A stretch of DNA of 64,000 nucleotides, from contig NZ_CP085839.1 of NCBI RefSeq assembly GCF_020715565.1, positions 3,224,001 through 3,288,000 on the forward strand. The letters are read 5' to 3'. Position 1 is the stretch's first letter; every line of letters starts with the position of its first letter. This document shows, in pieces, positions 45,443 to 54,828 of the stretch. The translations under genes and the position numbers were made by a program. Origin of the DNA: Nocardioides sp. Kera G14. GTDB lineage: Bacteria; Actinomycetota; Actinomycetes; Propionibacteriales; Nocardioidaceae. The notes below the pieces were generated by a model that worked only from the letters and a program-made list of their open reading frames with translations, had not been told where the DNA came from and made no database searches.

Positions 45443-46374
45443 GCATCGAGGCGCCCGGGCGCGAGGGCGAGCTGGCGACGACGTACGACGGAGCGCGGAC
45501 GCGCCTGGTGAGCATCGCGTACGCCGTCCTCGGCTCCCACTCGGAGGCGGAGGACGTCGTCGCCGACTGCTGGCTGCGACTCGTGGACGCCGATCGACGT
45601 GAGCCGGTGCGCGACGTCGAGGGGTGGGCGACCGTGACCGTCGCGCGGGCGGCGCTCGACGTGGCTCGCTCGGCACGCAGGCGCCGCGAGGTCTACACCG
45701 GACCGTGGCTGCCTGAACCGGTGGTTGCGCTGGTCGACGGCCCCGGCGGCGTGGACGGCGGTGACCCGCTCGACCGGGTCACCCTCGACGACTCGCTGCG
45801 CTACGCGCTGCTCGTCGTGCTGGAGTCGCTGAGCCCTGCCGAACGGACGTCGTGGGTGCTGCACGACCTCTTCGGACTGCCCTTCGACGAGATCGCCACC
45901 GCTGTGGGTCGCACGCCTGCCGCCGTACGGCAACTGGCCTCCCGTGCCCGGACGCACGTCCGCGCTGGTGCGCCGCGGGTGGAGGTGACACCGTCGGAGC
46001 ACGACGCGGCGGTGCGGCGCTTCCTGGCTGCAGCCGCGGGTGGCGACCTCGGTGCGCTCCTCGAGGCGCTCGATCCCGACGTGGTGCTGACCAGTGACGG
46101 CGGCGGGTTCGTCTCGGCCGCACTACGCCCGATCGTCGGCGCCGACAAGGTCGGCCGGTTCGTCGCCGGCATCCTCAGCCGCAACGCCGCGACCGCGCGG
46201 GTGGTACCGATCCGGGTCAACGGCGAGCTCGGCGTCGGGGTGATGGAGGATGGCGTGCTCACGACCGCGACGTCGTTCACGTTCGACGGCGAGCGGGTGG
46301 TGCGGATGGACGTGATCCGTTCGCCGGAGAAGCTCCCGCGCCACCCACGTCGCACGCCGGAGGTCACGTCCTAG
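45439..46374 (+). CDS. ECF41-family sigma factor with SnoaL-like C-terminal extension
   Basis: A 311-residue protein. The sigma region 2 (about 10-75) includes SHSEAEDVVADCWLRL; region 4 (about 120-175) includes LPFDEIATAVGRTPAAVRQL. The C-terminal 120 residues form the NTF2/SnoaL-like domain that replaces an anti-sigma factor in ECF41, with the conserved DGGG (near residue 218) and NGELG (a variant of NGXPG). It starts with GTG and is coupled to the oxidoreductase gene. Confidence 0.88.
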   Translation: MSIEAPGREGELATTYDGARTRLVSIAYAVLGSHSEAEDVVADCWLRLVDADRREPVRDVEGWATVTVARAALDVARSARRRREVYTGPWLPEPVVALVDGPGGVDGGDPLDRVTLDDSLRYALLVVLESLSPAERTSWVLHDLFGLPFDEIATAVGRTPAAVRQLASRARTHVRAGAPRVEVTPSEHDAAVRRFLAAAAGGDLGALLEALDPDVVLTSDGGGFVSAALRPIVGADKVGRFVAGILSRNAATARVVPIRVNGELGVGVMEDGVLTTATSFTFDGERVVRMDVIRSPEKLPRHPRRTPEVTS

Positions 46375-46384
46375 GCTCGGAGGC

Positions 46385-47269
46385 GTGAAGATCTCACTCT
46401 GGCCGAACTCCTCCCGCCCCGTCTCCGAGATCCTGGCGGAAGCACGATGGGCCGTGGACGCGGGTTGGCACGGCGTGTGGGTGGCCGACCACTACATGCC
46501 CAACACCGGCACCGAGGAGCGCGCTGACGGGGACTACCACGAGGCGTGGGCGCTGCTGCCCGCCCTCGCGGCGGTCACGGAGCGGGTACGGATCGGCGTG
46601 CTCGTCTCGCCGACGACCGTGCACCACCCCGCGCTGCTGGCCAAGCGCGCGGCGACCATCGACCACCTGTCCGACGGGCGGATGGTGCTCGGCATGGGCG
46701 CGGGCTGGCAGATCAACGAGCACGCGGCGTACGGCTTCGACCTGCTGCCGGCTCGTGAGCGGGTGGACCGCTTCGAGGAGGCGATCCGGATCGTCAACTC
46801 GCTGTTGACCGAGGACCGGACGACGTACGACGGGAAGCACTTCCAGCTCGACGACGCCCCCGCCAATCCCAAGCCCGTGCAGGCGAAGCTGCCGATCCTG
46901 GTCGGCACGGCCGGCCCGCGGATGCTGCGGATCACCGCACGTCATGCGGACGAGTGGAACAGCTGGGGCGGACCGGAGACGGCGATCCCCAAGCTTTCGC
47001 TGCTGCAGACTGCGTGCGACGCGGTCGGGCGCGACTTCGGGTCGATGTGGAAGAGCTCCAACATCATGTTCGACGTCGCCGGGAAGCGTCCGGCGGCACC
47101 GGGGCGCGGAATCACCGGCTCACCCGAGCAGCTCCGCGACGCCTTCGGACGGCTTGCCGAGGCGGGCTTCGACGAGCTGATCCTGCCGTCGTGGAACCTC
47201 GGCGACTCGCTCTCCGAGCGCCTCGACGCCCTTGCCGAGATCGAGACCGACGTCCTCAGGAGCGCCTGA
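46385..47269 (+). CDS. LLM-class F420-dependent oxidoreductase
   Basis: A 294-residue luciferase-like TIM-barrel protein. GWHGVWVADHYMPNTG near residue 28, VLVSPTTVHHPALLAKRAAT near residue 73 and LGMGAGWQINEHAAYG near residue 105 are typical of F420-dependent LLM enzymes. The substrate is unknown. It starts with GTG; TAGGCT (46372-46377) overlaps the stop codon of the sigma gene and lies 7 nt before the GTG, so it may have its own leaderless promoter. Confidence 0.88.
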   Translation: MKISLWPNSSRPVSEILAEARWAVDAGWHGVWVADHYMPNTGTEERADGDYHEAWALLPALAAVTERVRIGVLVSPTTVHHPALLAKRAATIDHLSDGRMVLGMGAGWQINEHAAYGFDLLPARERVDRFEEAIRIVNSLLTEDRTTYDGKHFQLDDAPANPKPVQAKLPILVGTAGPRMLRITARHADEWNSWGGPETAIPKLSLLQTACDAVGRDFGSMWKSSNIMFDVAGKRPAAPGRGITGSPEQLRDAFGRLAEAGFDELILPSWNLGDSLSERLDALAEIETDVLRSA

Positions 47270-47322
47270 GCGCGGTCGTGAGCTCCGTGTCGCCGACCGT
47301 CGCGGTCACCGGCACCTGTGAC

Positions 47323-48702
47323 TCAGGAGCCCGCCGGCGCGCTCTCGTCGCTCTGGGCCGCCTCGGCGGTCGGCGCCGGGTCCTGTAGGACCGGGTTCTT
47401 CGGCGGCTCGAGGCCGTCGACGGAGAGGTCGGCGACGAGGCCGTCGATCGCGTCCTTGGCCTCGTCCAGCGTTGAGCCGGTGAGCCGATCGACGAGGGTG
47501 GCGACCGCCTGGTCGAGCGCGGCGTCCGTCGCGTCCGGGTGGGCACGGTGCACGGCGGCCCGGGCCAGGTCGCTCAGCTCGGCCGAGGTCGCGACAGCGG
47601 GCTGCGGGTCGGTGGTCGGGTCCGTCTGCTGCGGCTCAGTCGTGGGCTCGGTCGCGGGGTCGGTGCTCGGGTCAGTCGTGGGCTCGGTACCGGGGCTGGT
47701 CGAGCCGCCGGTCGTGCCCGGCTTCTCCCCGACGGTCGGCTTCGTGGGCAGGGTGGTGGGTTTGACCGCCCGGACCACGGCGACCGCCGACGCCAGGGCG
47801 GTGACGTGCTTCTTCGGCGTGTGCTTCTTCGCGGGCTCGGTGACCGTCTCGGTCACGACGGGCGTGGTGGAGCGCGCCGGCTCGACGGCGCTGACGTCCA
47901 CAATGTTGATCCCCGTCTCGAATCCGCCCTGATAGGCCGCGGTGCTGGCCAGCACCTGGTCGACGTACGCCGTCGAGTGGTTGTAGGTGAAGACGGCAGC
48001 CTTCCGCCCCGCGGCCGTGGAGAGATCCTCGGAACCGGAGCAGAGGTAGACGGCCGCGGCGAGCGCGGCGTCGTCGAGGTCCTGCGGGTTGCGCTGCCCG
48101 TCGCCGTCAGCGTCGACGCCGACGGTGGCCCATGTGGAGGGCAGGAACTGCATCGGGCCGACGGCGTGGTCGTAGGTCGCATCCCCGTCGAGGGCACCAC
48201 CATCCGTGTCGGCGACCAGGATCGTGCCGGCGGTGCCGGTGAGGGCCGGGCCGATGATGCCCGGCGTCGCGAGACCGTTGCCGTCCACGGTGCTGCCCTG
48301 GGTCCGGCCGTGGTCGGACTCGATCCTCCCGACACCGGCGAGGAGCGACCAGTCGAGATGGCAGTTGGGGTCAGCGGAGTCGATGACCGTGGCGGCCCGT
48401 TGGTAGGCGACCTGCGCAGCCGTCGGGACGTCGGACCACGAGGCGGCGACCGACGTGAGCGCAGGCTTGGCCGCGGCCGTGGAGCGCGGGGTCCACACGC
48501 TGGCCGGGTCGGCGCCGGCAGGGCTGACCTCCAGCGCGGGAGCCGGGACAGGAGTCGGAGTCGGGGTGACGGTGGGCGCCTGCGAGGCCGACCGCGTCGG
48601 CGCGGCGGTCGGCAGCACGCGGTCGTGTCCGTGGGTGACCTGCACCAGACCGGTGACGGCGAGGACGCCGATCGGGACGGCGGTCAGGAGACGGGGAGTC
48701 AT
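47323..48702 (-). CDS. Secreted lytic transglycosylase with Thr/Pro-rich linker
   Basis: A 459-residue exported protein. A signal-like hydrophobic N-terminus (about 1-25) is followed by a Thr/Pro-rich spacer. The catalytic domain (about 95-265) has LLAGVGRIESDHGR with the catalytic Glu and DHAVGPMQFLPSTWATVGVD, typical of MltB-type (SLT_2) transglycosylases that cleave peptidoglycan glycan strands. A second low-complexity Thr/Pro/Asp-rich stretch (about 325-375) precedes a short C-terminal helical domain. A 125-bp gap upstream has no other gene. Confidence 0.85.
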   Translation of the reverse strand: MTPRLLTAVPIGVLAVTGLVQVTHGHDRVLPTAAPTRSASQAPTVTPTPTPVPAPALEVSPAGADPASVWTPRSTAAAKPALTSVAASWSDVPTAAQVAYQRAATVIDSADPNCHLDWSLLAGVGRIESDHGRTQGSTVDGNGLATPGIIGPALTGTAGTILVADTDGGALDGDATYDHAVGPMQFLPSTWATVGVDADGDGQRNPQDLDDAALAAAVYLCSGSEDLSTAAGRKAAVFTYNHSTAYVDQVLASTAAYQGGFETGINIVDVSAVEPARSTTPVVTETVTEPAKKHTPKKHVTALASAVAVVRAVKPTTLPTKPTVGEKPGTTGGSTSPGTEPTTDPSTDPATEPTTEPQQTDPTTDPQPAVATSAELSDLARAAVHRAHPDATDAALDQAVATLVDRLTGSTLDEAKDAIDGLVADLSVDGLEPPKNPVLQDPAPTAEAAQSDESAPAGS

Positions 48703-48827
48703 GGGAAGCTCACTTCGGAATCAACTGTGGAACTCACTGAGGGTAGGTCGCTTCGCGACCGCCCGATCACCAATCCGCCCTCTCGGGCCGGAATCCACCC
48801 GAAGCTCTCACCCTCCGTTCACCCGTT

Positions 48828-49277
48828 TCACATCTGGCGGTCGAGGTTCTCGATCAGGGCGGTGAGCTCATCGCGGAGCCTGAGCGCCTCGGCGTGGGTC
48901 ATCCGCATGGCCTTCCCCAGCCGCGTGGGTACGTCGACCACCTGCTCCCGCACCGCCATGCCGGTCTCCGTCACCTCGACCAACACCCGTCGCTCGTCCT
49001 CGGTGTCGCGACGACGGCTCACAAGACCGGTGACCTCGAGGCGCTTGAGAAGAGGCGTGAGCGTGCCGGAGTCGAGTCGCAGCCGCGCGCCCACCTCGGT
49101 GACGCTCATCGGCTCACCTGCCTCCCAGAGCACGAGCATCACGAGGTACTGCGGGTAGGTGAGGCCGGTGCCCGCGAGGAGTCGGGCGTACTCCCGTGTC
49201 ACCGCACGCGTGGCGGCGTACAGCGGGAAGCAGAGCTGCGCGTCGAGCTGCAGCTGGGGGTACGTCGGCTCGCTCAT
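48828..49277 (-). CDS. ohrR: MarR-family peroxide sensor, OhrR-type
   Basis: A 149-residue MarR-family repressor. Cys16 in LDAQLCFPLYAATRAV is the conserved peroxide-reactive cysteine of OhrR. The winged helix region is SVTEVGARLRLDSGTLTPLL, with wing RRRDTEDERRVLV. It senses organic hydroperoxides and represses ohr, which is divergent with only 55 bp between starts. Confidence 0.9.
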   Translation of the reverse strand: MSEPTYPQLQLDAQLCFPLYAATRAVTREYARLLAGTGLTYPQYLVMLVLWEAGEPMSVTEVGARLRLDSGTLTPLLKRLEVTGLVSRRRDTEDERRVLVEVTETGMAVREQVVDVPTRLGKAMRMTHAEALRLRDELTALIENLDRQM

Positions 49278-49296
49278 GATTCGTCGATGCTACCTC

Positions 49297-49325
49297 TTGC
49301 CATATTGAATTGTGCGCAATACGTT
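49297..49325 (+). promoter_or_regulatory. ohr promoter with overlapping OhrR operator
   Basis: TTGCCA (49297-49302), 17-bp spacer and TACGTT (49320-49325) end 7 nt before the ohr ATG. Between them an inverted repeat TATTG (49303-49307) / CAATA (49317-49321) and ATTG-TGCG-CAAT (49309-49320) would let OhrR cover the promoter. Confidence 0.65.
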
Positions 49326-49332
49326 TGTGCGC

Positions 49333-49749
49333 ATGACACCTATCTACACCGCCTCAGCGGTCAGCACGGGCGACGCCCGCAACGGTCACGTGGCGTCCAC
49401 CGACGGCCTGATCGACACCGACGTCCGCGTCCCGAAGGAGATGGGCGGAGCCGGTGGCGCCACCAACCCCGAGCAGCTCTTCGCGGCCGGTTACGCGGCC
49501 TGCTTCCACCAGGCGCTCAAGGCCGTCGGTGGCAAGGCGAAGGCCGACCTCACCGACTCCGAGGTCGTCGCGGACGTCTCGATCGGCGACAACGGCAGCG
49601 GGGGCTTCCAGCTCGCCGTCCAGCTCGAGGTGACGATCCCGAACGTGGACGCCTCGGTCGCGCAGGAGCTCGTCGAGCAGGCCCACCAGGTCTGCCCCTA
49701 CTCGAACGCCACGCGGGGCAACGTGGAGGTCGCGCTCACCGTCGCCTGA
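49333..49749 (+). CDS. ohr: Organic hydroperoxide resistance protein
   Basis: A 138-residue Ohr/OsmC-family peroxidase. The two redox cysteines are Cys57 in GYAACFHQAL and Cys121 in HQVCPYSNATRG; the conserved Arg and Glu positions are also present. It reduces organic peroxides using lipoyl-type thiols. The ATG at 49333 is the family start and agrees with the promoter; a GTG at 49312 lies within the operator. Confidence 0.95.
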   Translation: MTPIYTASAVSTGDARNGHVASTDGLIDTDVRVPKEMGGAGGATNPEQLFAAGYAACFHQALKAVGGKAKADLTDSEVVADVSIGDNGSGGFQLAVQLEVTIPNVDASVAQELVEQAHQVCPYSNATRGNVEVALTVA

Positions 49750-49759
49750 GCCGCTCGGC

Positions 49760-51211
49760 TCAGTGCGCCTCCTCCACGGAGTGCGAGTCCGTCAGCGTGA
49801 GGGCGCCGAAGCCGGCGATGACGCCCACGACCGCGGCGAGCAGGCCGAAGGTCACCCGCTCTCCGTGGAAGAAGCTCTGGACCAGCTCGTGCGTCCACGT
49901 GCCGGCCGGCAGGACGGCGGTGACGAGCGTGGCGATGAGCGTGCCGACCACCGCAGTGCCGACGCTGGTGCCGACCTCCTGGGCGGCGTCGTTGAGGGCG
50001 GCGGCGATGGAGGTGCGGTTCTCCGGCATCGCGTCGACGAGCGCGACCGCGCAGATCGTCATCACGGTCCGCAGGCCGATCGTGAAGACGACCATGAAGA
50101 TCGCGATGGCGACGTACCCGTGGAAGACGCCCCATGCCAGGCCGGCCGTGCCGCCGGCGAGCAGCGCGCTGCCGATGAGGCACGCGATGCGGTGGCCGAA
50201 GGTCTTGCCGAGGTACTCCGAGACCGGGGTCGCGAGCAGCATCGTGACGATGAGCGGCAGGTTGGCGAGGCCGGCGCGGACCGGGCTCCAGCCATAGGCG
50301 TACTGGAAGTGCAGGATCAGGGCGAACATCACGCCGGCCATCGCGATCGCGGTCCCGACCTGGGCGATCGTGGCGCCGCGGACGGTGTTGTTGGTGAAGA
50401 CGCCGAGGTCGAGCATCGGGTCGGTGGTGCGGCGCTCGTGGACGATGAACGCGATCAACGACAGGACCGCGCCGATCCCTGAGGCCCAGGTGGCGAGTGA
50501 CGTCCAGCCGTGGTCGACGCCGCTGGTGGCGGTGTAGCAGGCGAGTCCGATGGTCGTGATCGAGAGGATCGCGCCGGGCAGGTCGAGCCTGTCATCGGTG
50601 AGGCCGGCCGGGTCGTCGGCGGCAACGCCGCGCCAGACGCCGATGATCGCGATCAGCGCGATCGGTGCGTTGACGACCAGCAGCCACTCCCAGCGGACGT
50701 GCGCCAGGGCGGTGCCGCCGAGCAGCGGGCCGAGGATGAAGCCGCTCATGCCGACGATGATCATCACGGTCATGGCGCGCATCCGCAGTGCCTGCTCCTC
50801 GAAGAGCCGGAACACCAGTGAGTTGGTGATCGGCGCCATCATCGCGGCGGCCACGCCGAGGGCGGCGCGCAGCGCGATCAGTTGGCCGGCGCTGTCGACC
50901 CAGACGACGAGCAGGCTCAGCAGGCCGAAGAGCGTGAGGCCGACCATGAGCACCCTGCGGCGACCGAGCCGGTCGGCCGCGGCACCCGCCGTGAGCAGCA
51001 GCCCGCCGAACGTGAGCGAGTAGGCACCGGTCACCCACTGCAGCGAGGTGGTGCTGCTGCCGAGGTCGCGGCCGATGGTCGGCAGCGCGATCGAGAGGAG
51101 GGTGTTGTCCACCATCTCGACGAAGAAGGCGAGACAGAGGGCGAAGAGCGGGATCCACGCCGCCTTCAGCGACGTGTACGTCTTCGCCGGAGCGATGGTC
51201 GTCGTGGTCAT
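49760..51211 (-). CDS. MFS exporter, DHA2 (SmvA/QacA-like) family
   Basis: A 483-residue membrane protein with about 14 helices. FVEMVDNTLLSIALPTIGRD in TM1, AAADRLGRRRVLMVG after TM2 and SGFILGPLLGG in motif C are typical of QacA-type cation antiporters. It is convergent with ohr (10 nt apart). A CACAGT element lies 6 nt before the ATG. The substrate is unknown. Confidence 0.88.
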   Translation of the reverse strand: MTTTTIAPAKTYTSLKAAWIPLFALCLAFFVEMVDNTLLSIALPTIGRDLGSSTTSLQWVTGAYSLTFGGLLLTAGAAADRLGRRRVLMVGLTLFGLLSLLVVWVDSAGQLIALRAALGVAAAMMAPITNSLVFRLFEEQALRMRAMTVMIIVGMSGFILGPLLGGTALAHVRWEWLLVVNAPIALIAIIGVWRGVAADDPAGLTDDRLDLPGAILSITTIGLACYTATSGVDHGWTSLATWASGIGAVLSLIAFIVHERRTTDPMLDLGVFTNNTVRGATIAQVGTAIAMAGVMFALILHFQYAYGWSPVRAGLANLPLIVTMLLATPVSEYLGKTFGHRIACLIGSALLAGGTAGLAWGVFHGYVAIAIFMVVFTIGLRTVMTICAVALVDAMPENRTSIAAALNDAAQEVGTSVGTAVVGTLIATLVTAVLPAGTWTHELVQSFFHGERVTFGLLAAVVGVIAGFGALTLTDSHSVEEAH

Positions 51212-51327
51212 GGTGTCACTGTGCGATGCGCCGGTTTCAGCCCACCTTCATCCCGCTTTCGGGTGGGTGGCAGCGCGGCTGCGTGCCGGTGGCATGATCG
51301 GGCTCCCACGGGATCCATAGGAGAGTC

Positions 51328-52806
51328 ATGAACACGCCCGGGATCAGCTTCCCGCAGGTCGCCGGAGCGCGGTCGACGACACCCACCGCCATCGCCATCC
51401 TCGCCGACGCCGTGCGCGGGACCGACCCGGCGCTGGCCGACCGCATGGCCGCGAACTCGTCGTGGCGCAAGGACTACATCGACTTCTTCGCCGCGATGAC
51501 CGCGCTGAGCGCGGACGCCGAAGCGGCGATCACGATCGCGCGCGCCGGCCTGGAGTCGATGCGGGGCCGTCTGCTCGTCGCGACCGACGCCGGCGACGTA
51601 CCGCTGGAGGAGGCGAAGCTCGACACGGCGCCCAGCCACACGAGCGAGACCATCGTCGGGTCGGCTTCCCCTGCCGAGGTGCTGGCGATCCCCTATCGCG
51701 GCCGCATCCTCAGCGGGGACGAGCTGCGTGAGCAGCTGCATCGCTGGCGCGATGCGGCCATCGTGGAGCCGGGCTTCGTGACGGCGATCGAGTATGCGAT
51801 CGAGCACCCCGAGGTGCTGCGGATCGAGGGGCGTCAGGTCATCCTGCTCGGTGCCGGCGCGGAGATGGGGCCGCTCGAGGCGCTGGCCGCGTGGGGGGCC
51901 GACGTGGTCGCCTGCGACGTCCCTGTCGACCGGGTCTGGGAGCGGATCCGCTCGATCGCGTCCGCCGGTGCCGGTCGCGTCACTGCGCCCGTGGACACCG
52001 GCGCGAGCGTGCCGGGCGTCGACCTCTCCGCCTCGCCGACCGCGTTGGCCGCGTGGCTGCAGAGCGTCTCGTCGCCCGGCAAGGCTCCGCTGCTCGCTAC
52101 GCATGCGTACGCCGACGGCGGCCAGCACGTGCTTCTCTCGGCCGCCGCCGACCTCATCGCCACGACGCTTCTCGCCGACCACGACGACACTGCACTGGCC
52201 TACATGGGTACGCCGACCGACTCCTACCTCGTGCCGAGCTCGATCATGGACGACTCCCGTGCCCGGTGGGCCTCGCGCCCTGCCGGGCTCCGCCTGGCCC
52301 AGGGCCTCACCCGGGCCGTCTCGATGGGCAACCTCTTCCGCCCGGCGTACGCCGCCGCACACGACACCCGCGAGTGGGGCGTCGCCGACATCATGCTGCC
52401 GATGCAGGGGCCCAACTACGCGCTGGCGAAGCGGCTGCAGCGGTGGCGCGGCGTGATCGCCGCCCACGACGGCCACACCGCCTCGCTCAACGTCGCGCCC
52501 GCCTCGTGGACCCGCTCGGTCACGAAGAACCGCGTCTTCAACATCGCCTACTCCGGCGCCTCGAGCTTCGGCGCCGAGATCTTCCCCGCCGACACCTCTC
52601 GCTGGCTGATGGCCGCGAAGTTGGCCGTCGACGTCGCCACTCCGTCCTTGGTCGACCGGTCGCACCCCGAGGCGCTGCTGTACGCCGACGCGAACCACGG
52701 CGGCTTCTGGCGGGTGGCCTACGAGCCGAAGTCCGCGCTCGGCATGGCGGCCGTGGCCGGACTGCCGTCCGTGATCGGAATCGGCGGGCGGGGCCCGTCG
52801 GCCTGA
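51328..52806 (+). CDS. Unrecognised 492-residue protein with a Rossmann-like core
   Basis: I do not recognise this family. The protein is soluble by appearance, with no signal peptide. Around residue 170 it has VILLGAGAEMGPLEALAAWG followed by ADVVACDVP, a glycine-rich beta-alpha-beta with an acidic end to strand 2, as in NAD-binding folds. The second half has conserved-looking patches such as HAYADGGQHVLLSAAADL, YMGTPTDSYLVP and GVADIMLPMQGPNYALAKRL. AGGAGA lies 4 nt before the ATG, so translation is well supported. It stands alone between MFS and LCP genes. Confidence 0.75.
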   Translation: MNTPGISFPQVAGARSTTPTAIAILADAVRGTDPALADRMAANSSWRKDYIDFFAAMTALSADAEAAITIARAGLESMRGRLLVATDAGDVPLEEAKLDTAPSHTSETIVGSASPAEVLAIPYRGRILSGDELREQLHRWRDAAIVEPGFVTAIEYAIEHPEVLRIEGRQVILLGAGAEMGPLEALAAWGADVVACDVPVDRVWERIRSIASAGAGRVTAPVDTGASVPGVDLSASPTALAAWLQSVSSPGKAPLLATHAYADGGQHVLLSAAADLIATTLLADHDDTALAYMGTPTDSYLVPSSIMDDSRARWASRPAGLRLAQGLTRAVSMGNLFRPAYAAAHDTREWGVADIMLPMQGPNYALAKRLQRWRGVIAAHDGHTASLNVAPASWTRSVTKNRVFNIAYSGASSFGAEIFPADTSRWLMAAKLAVDVATPSLVDRSHPEALLYADANHGGFWRVAYEPKSALGMAAVAGLPSVIGIGGRGPSA

Positions 52807-52813
52807 GCTCAGC

Positions 52814-54004
52814 TCAGCTGCAGAGCCCGTTGCGGGCGGGGTCGTCGTACTGCGTCTTGGGCAGCGGGTCACCGGAGGCGCTGGGTGACGTGCTCGGCGA
52901 GGGCCTCGGGGTGCCGGTCGAACCGCCGGTCGCCGGGTCACCGGCGGTGATCACGCCCGTGAGAAGGCTGGCGGGGATCGGCTCGTCCTTCTGGAGGGCA
53001 TTCCAGACCTCGTCAGCCTGCGGCTCCCGCCACTTCACGTGGTCGGGGTCCTCGGGCGGGTAGTAGTTGGGGATCGTGAGGAACTGGATGTTGCCCACGC
53101 CGATGCCCCTGAGCTGAAGCCCCAGGCCGGCCATCTTCCTGAGGTTGCCGAGCCCCTTGTCGACCGTCACCGAGTCGATCACCGCCTTGAGGAAGTTGCG
53201 CAGCTTGACCGGGTTCGCCAGGACGCCCGCGGTCATCGCCTGGTTGGCAATTGCTCCGATGAAGGCCTGCTGCCGGCGGGTGCGACTGACGTCCGAGCCG
53301 TCGCCGATCGGGTCGCCCTGCGGGTTGGTGATGTGGCGCATCCGGACGTAGGTGCGGGACTCGTCGCCGTCGAGGAGTCGATCCTTGCCTGCCTTGATCG
53401 TCGTGTGGGTGTAGTCGTTGTCGACCATGTCCTCGGGGATACACATCCGCACCCCACCGATCGCGTCGACCATCGTCTTGAACCCGTAGAAGTCCACGAC
53501 GATGTGGTGCTCCAGACGGATCCCCGTGAGCTGCTCGAACTGCTGCATCGTGCAGACGGCTCCCCCGACCGCGAACGCCTCGTTCCACAACCTGTGCTCG
53601 GCCGCCGGCTGCGCGTCGAACCTCTCCGAAGCGGGGCACGCGGGCCGGTCGACGATCGAGTCGCGCGGGATCGAGATCCCGTACGCACGGCTCCGATCCG
53701 CCGAGATGTGGAGCAGGATCGTCGTGTCCGAGCGCTCGCCCGTCGAGGAATCGCCGTCGATGTCGTTGTCGCCCGCACGCGAGTCCGAGCCCATCACGAG
53801 GATGTCGATCGGCCCACTCGGCCCGTCGGACGGCCGGTTGGTCAGCTTGTCCTGGTCGTTCGAGACGTGGAATCCGCTGTTGAGGTCCCGATAGAGGTAC
53901 ACCGCCCCCATCGCGACCACGAGCACCACCGCCAGCGCGACGGCGCCCAGGACCCGCAGAACGCGGCGGGGTCTGCGTCGACCCTCGACGCCCGGAGTCG
54001 ACAT
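52814..54004 (-). CDS. LytR-CpsA-Psr (LCP) family cell-wall ligase
   Basis: A 396-residue membrane-anchored protein. One N-terminal membrane helix (about 18-40) precedes an extracellular LCP domain (about 65-300), with ILVMGSDSRAGDN, SDTTILLHIS, YGISIPRDS and RMRHITNPQGD-SRTRRQQ as the conserved Asp/Arg motifs that bind polyprenyl phosphate. These enzymes attach glycopolymers to peptidoglycan. A Thr/Ser/Pro-rich tail follows. AGGAG lies before the ATG. Confidence 0.9.
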   Translation of the reverse strand: MSTPGVEGRRRPRRVLRVLGAVALAVVLVVAMGAVYLYRDLNSGFHVSNDQDKLTNRPSDGPSGPIDILVMGSDSRAGDNDIDGDSSTGERSDTTILLHISADRSRAYGISIPRDSIVDRPACPASERFDAQPAAEHRLWNEAFAVGGAVCTMQQFEQLTGIRLEHHIVVDFYGFKTMVDAIGGVRMCIPEDMVDNDYTHTTIKAGKDRLLDGDESRTYVRMRHITNPQGDPIGDGSDVSRTRRQQAFIGAIANQAMTAGVLANPVKLRNFLKAVIDSVTVDKGLGNLRKMAGLGLQLRGIGVGNIQFLTIPNYYPPEDPDHVKWREPQADEVWNALQKDEPIPASLLTGVITAGDPATGGSTGTPRPSPSTSPSASGDPLPKTQYDDPARNGLCS

Positions 54005-54126
54005 GAGGAATTCCTACTCCTTTGCGCCAACTCCGCGCAGGAGAAACCACGTTGGTGGATGGACATCGACTGCCGCGACCTGATCCCCCGAGTCGGCCGC
54101 GGCTTGGGCGCATGTGGGCGAGGCCG

Positions 54127-54792
54127 TCAGCTCTCGTCTTCCGCCGCCCGCCTGCGCAGGCCGTTGGCGACGGTGGCGGTGTACGTGGCGATGAGGCGGT
54201 CGAGTGTCTCACCGTCCACCCGCAGGGCCCCGGGTCGCCAGGCGAGAGCGAGGAGGCCGTTCAGGGTCGCCCAGAACATCGCGGCGAGGTCGGCGGGGTC
54301 GAGGTCGGTGCGAGCGACGCCGGTCTCGATCGCGTCCCGGATGGCGTCGGCAAGCTTGCCGTTCTGAACGCGCGTCAGCTCGGCGATGCGTGCTACCGCT
54401 TCCGGCTCCTCGGCCGGCTCGACGAGGATCCGGAACTCGTGGGGGCGTTCGCGAGCGAACTGAGCATAGGCGGTTGCTGCGCGGAGGAGCCGCTCTTCGG
54501 CGGTGCCTTCGGCGGAGTAGGCGGCATCCATGTAGCCACGGTTCTCCTCCATCGCCTGCTCGGCGACCGCGGTCAGGAGAGCCGACCGTCCGCCGACACG
54601 GTTGTAGATGGTCTGGATCGCGACGTCGGCCTTCTCGGCCACAGCTTCGAGGGTCAGGGCGTCGCCACCGTGGGTGGCCACGAGCTCGCGGGCGGCATCG
54701 ACGATCACCTGACGGTTCGCCGCGGCGCGGCGCTGTGTGCGCGTCGGCTCACGAAGGGCCACGGGCGTGTCCGCGTGCTTGGCGGGGCTCAT
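54127..54792 (-). CDS. TetR-family regulator of the hydrolase-SDR operon
   Basis: A 221-residue TetR protein. The helix-turn-helix (about 25-68) contains LTLEAVAEKADVAIQTIYNR. The ATG at 54792 is chosen; TACACT (54805-54800) lies 7 nt upstream, which suggests leaderless initiation, though an in-frame ATG at 54816 is possible. It is divergent from an alpha/beta hydrolase gene with 71 bp between them that includes GGAA-CCGC-TTCC (54839-54850), a possible operator half-pair. Confidence 0.85.
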   Translation of the reverse strand: MSPAKHADTPVALREPTRTQRRAAANRQVIVDAARELVATHGGDALTLEAVAEKADVAIQTIYNRVGGRSALLTAVAEQAMEENRGYMDAAYSAEGTAEERLLRAATAYAQFARERPHEFRILVEPAEEPEAVARIAELTRVQNGKLADAIRDAIETGVARTDLDPADLAAMFWATLNGLLALAWRPGALRVDGETLDRLIATYTATVANGLRRRAAEDES

Positions 54793-54828
54793 GCGCTGAA
54801 GTGTAGTGCGATCCATAATTAGAATCGC

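Noticed and set aside
47560..47730. DNA repeat array within the lytic transglycosylase gene
   Set aside because: It is coding low complexity (Thr/Pro/Asp/Glu linker) rather than an independent repeat or CRISPR.
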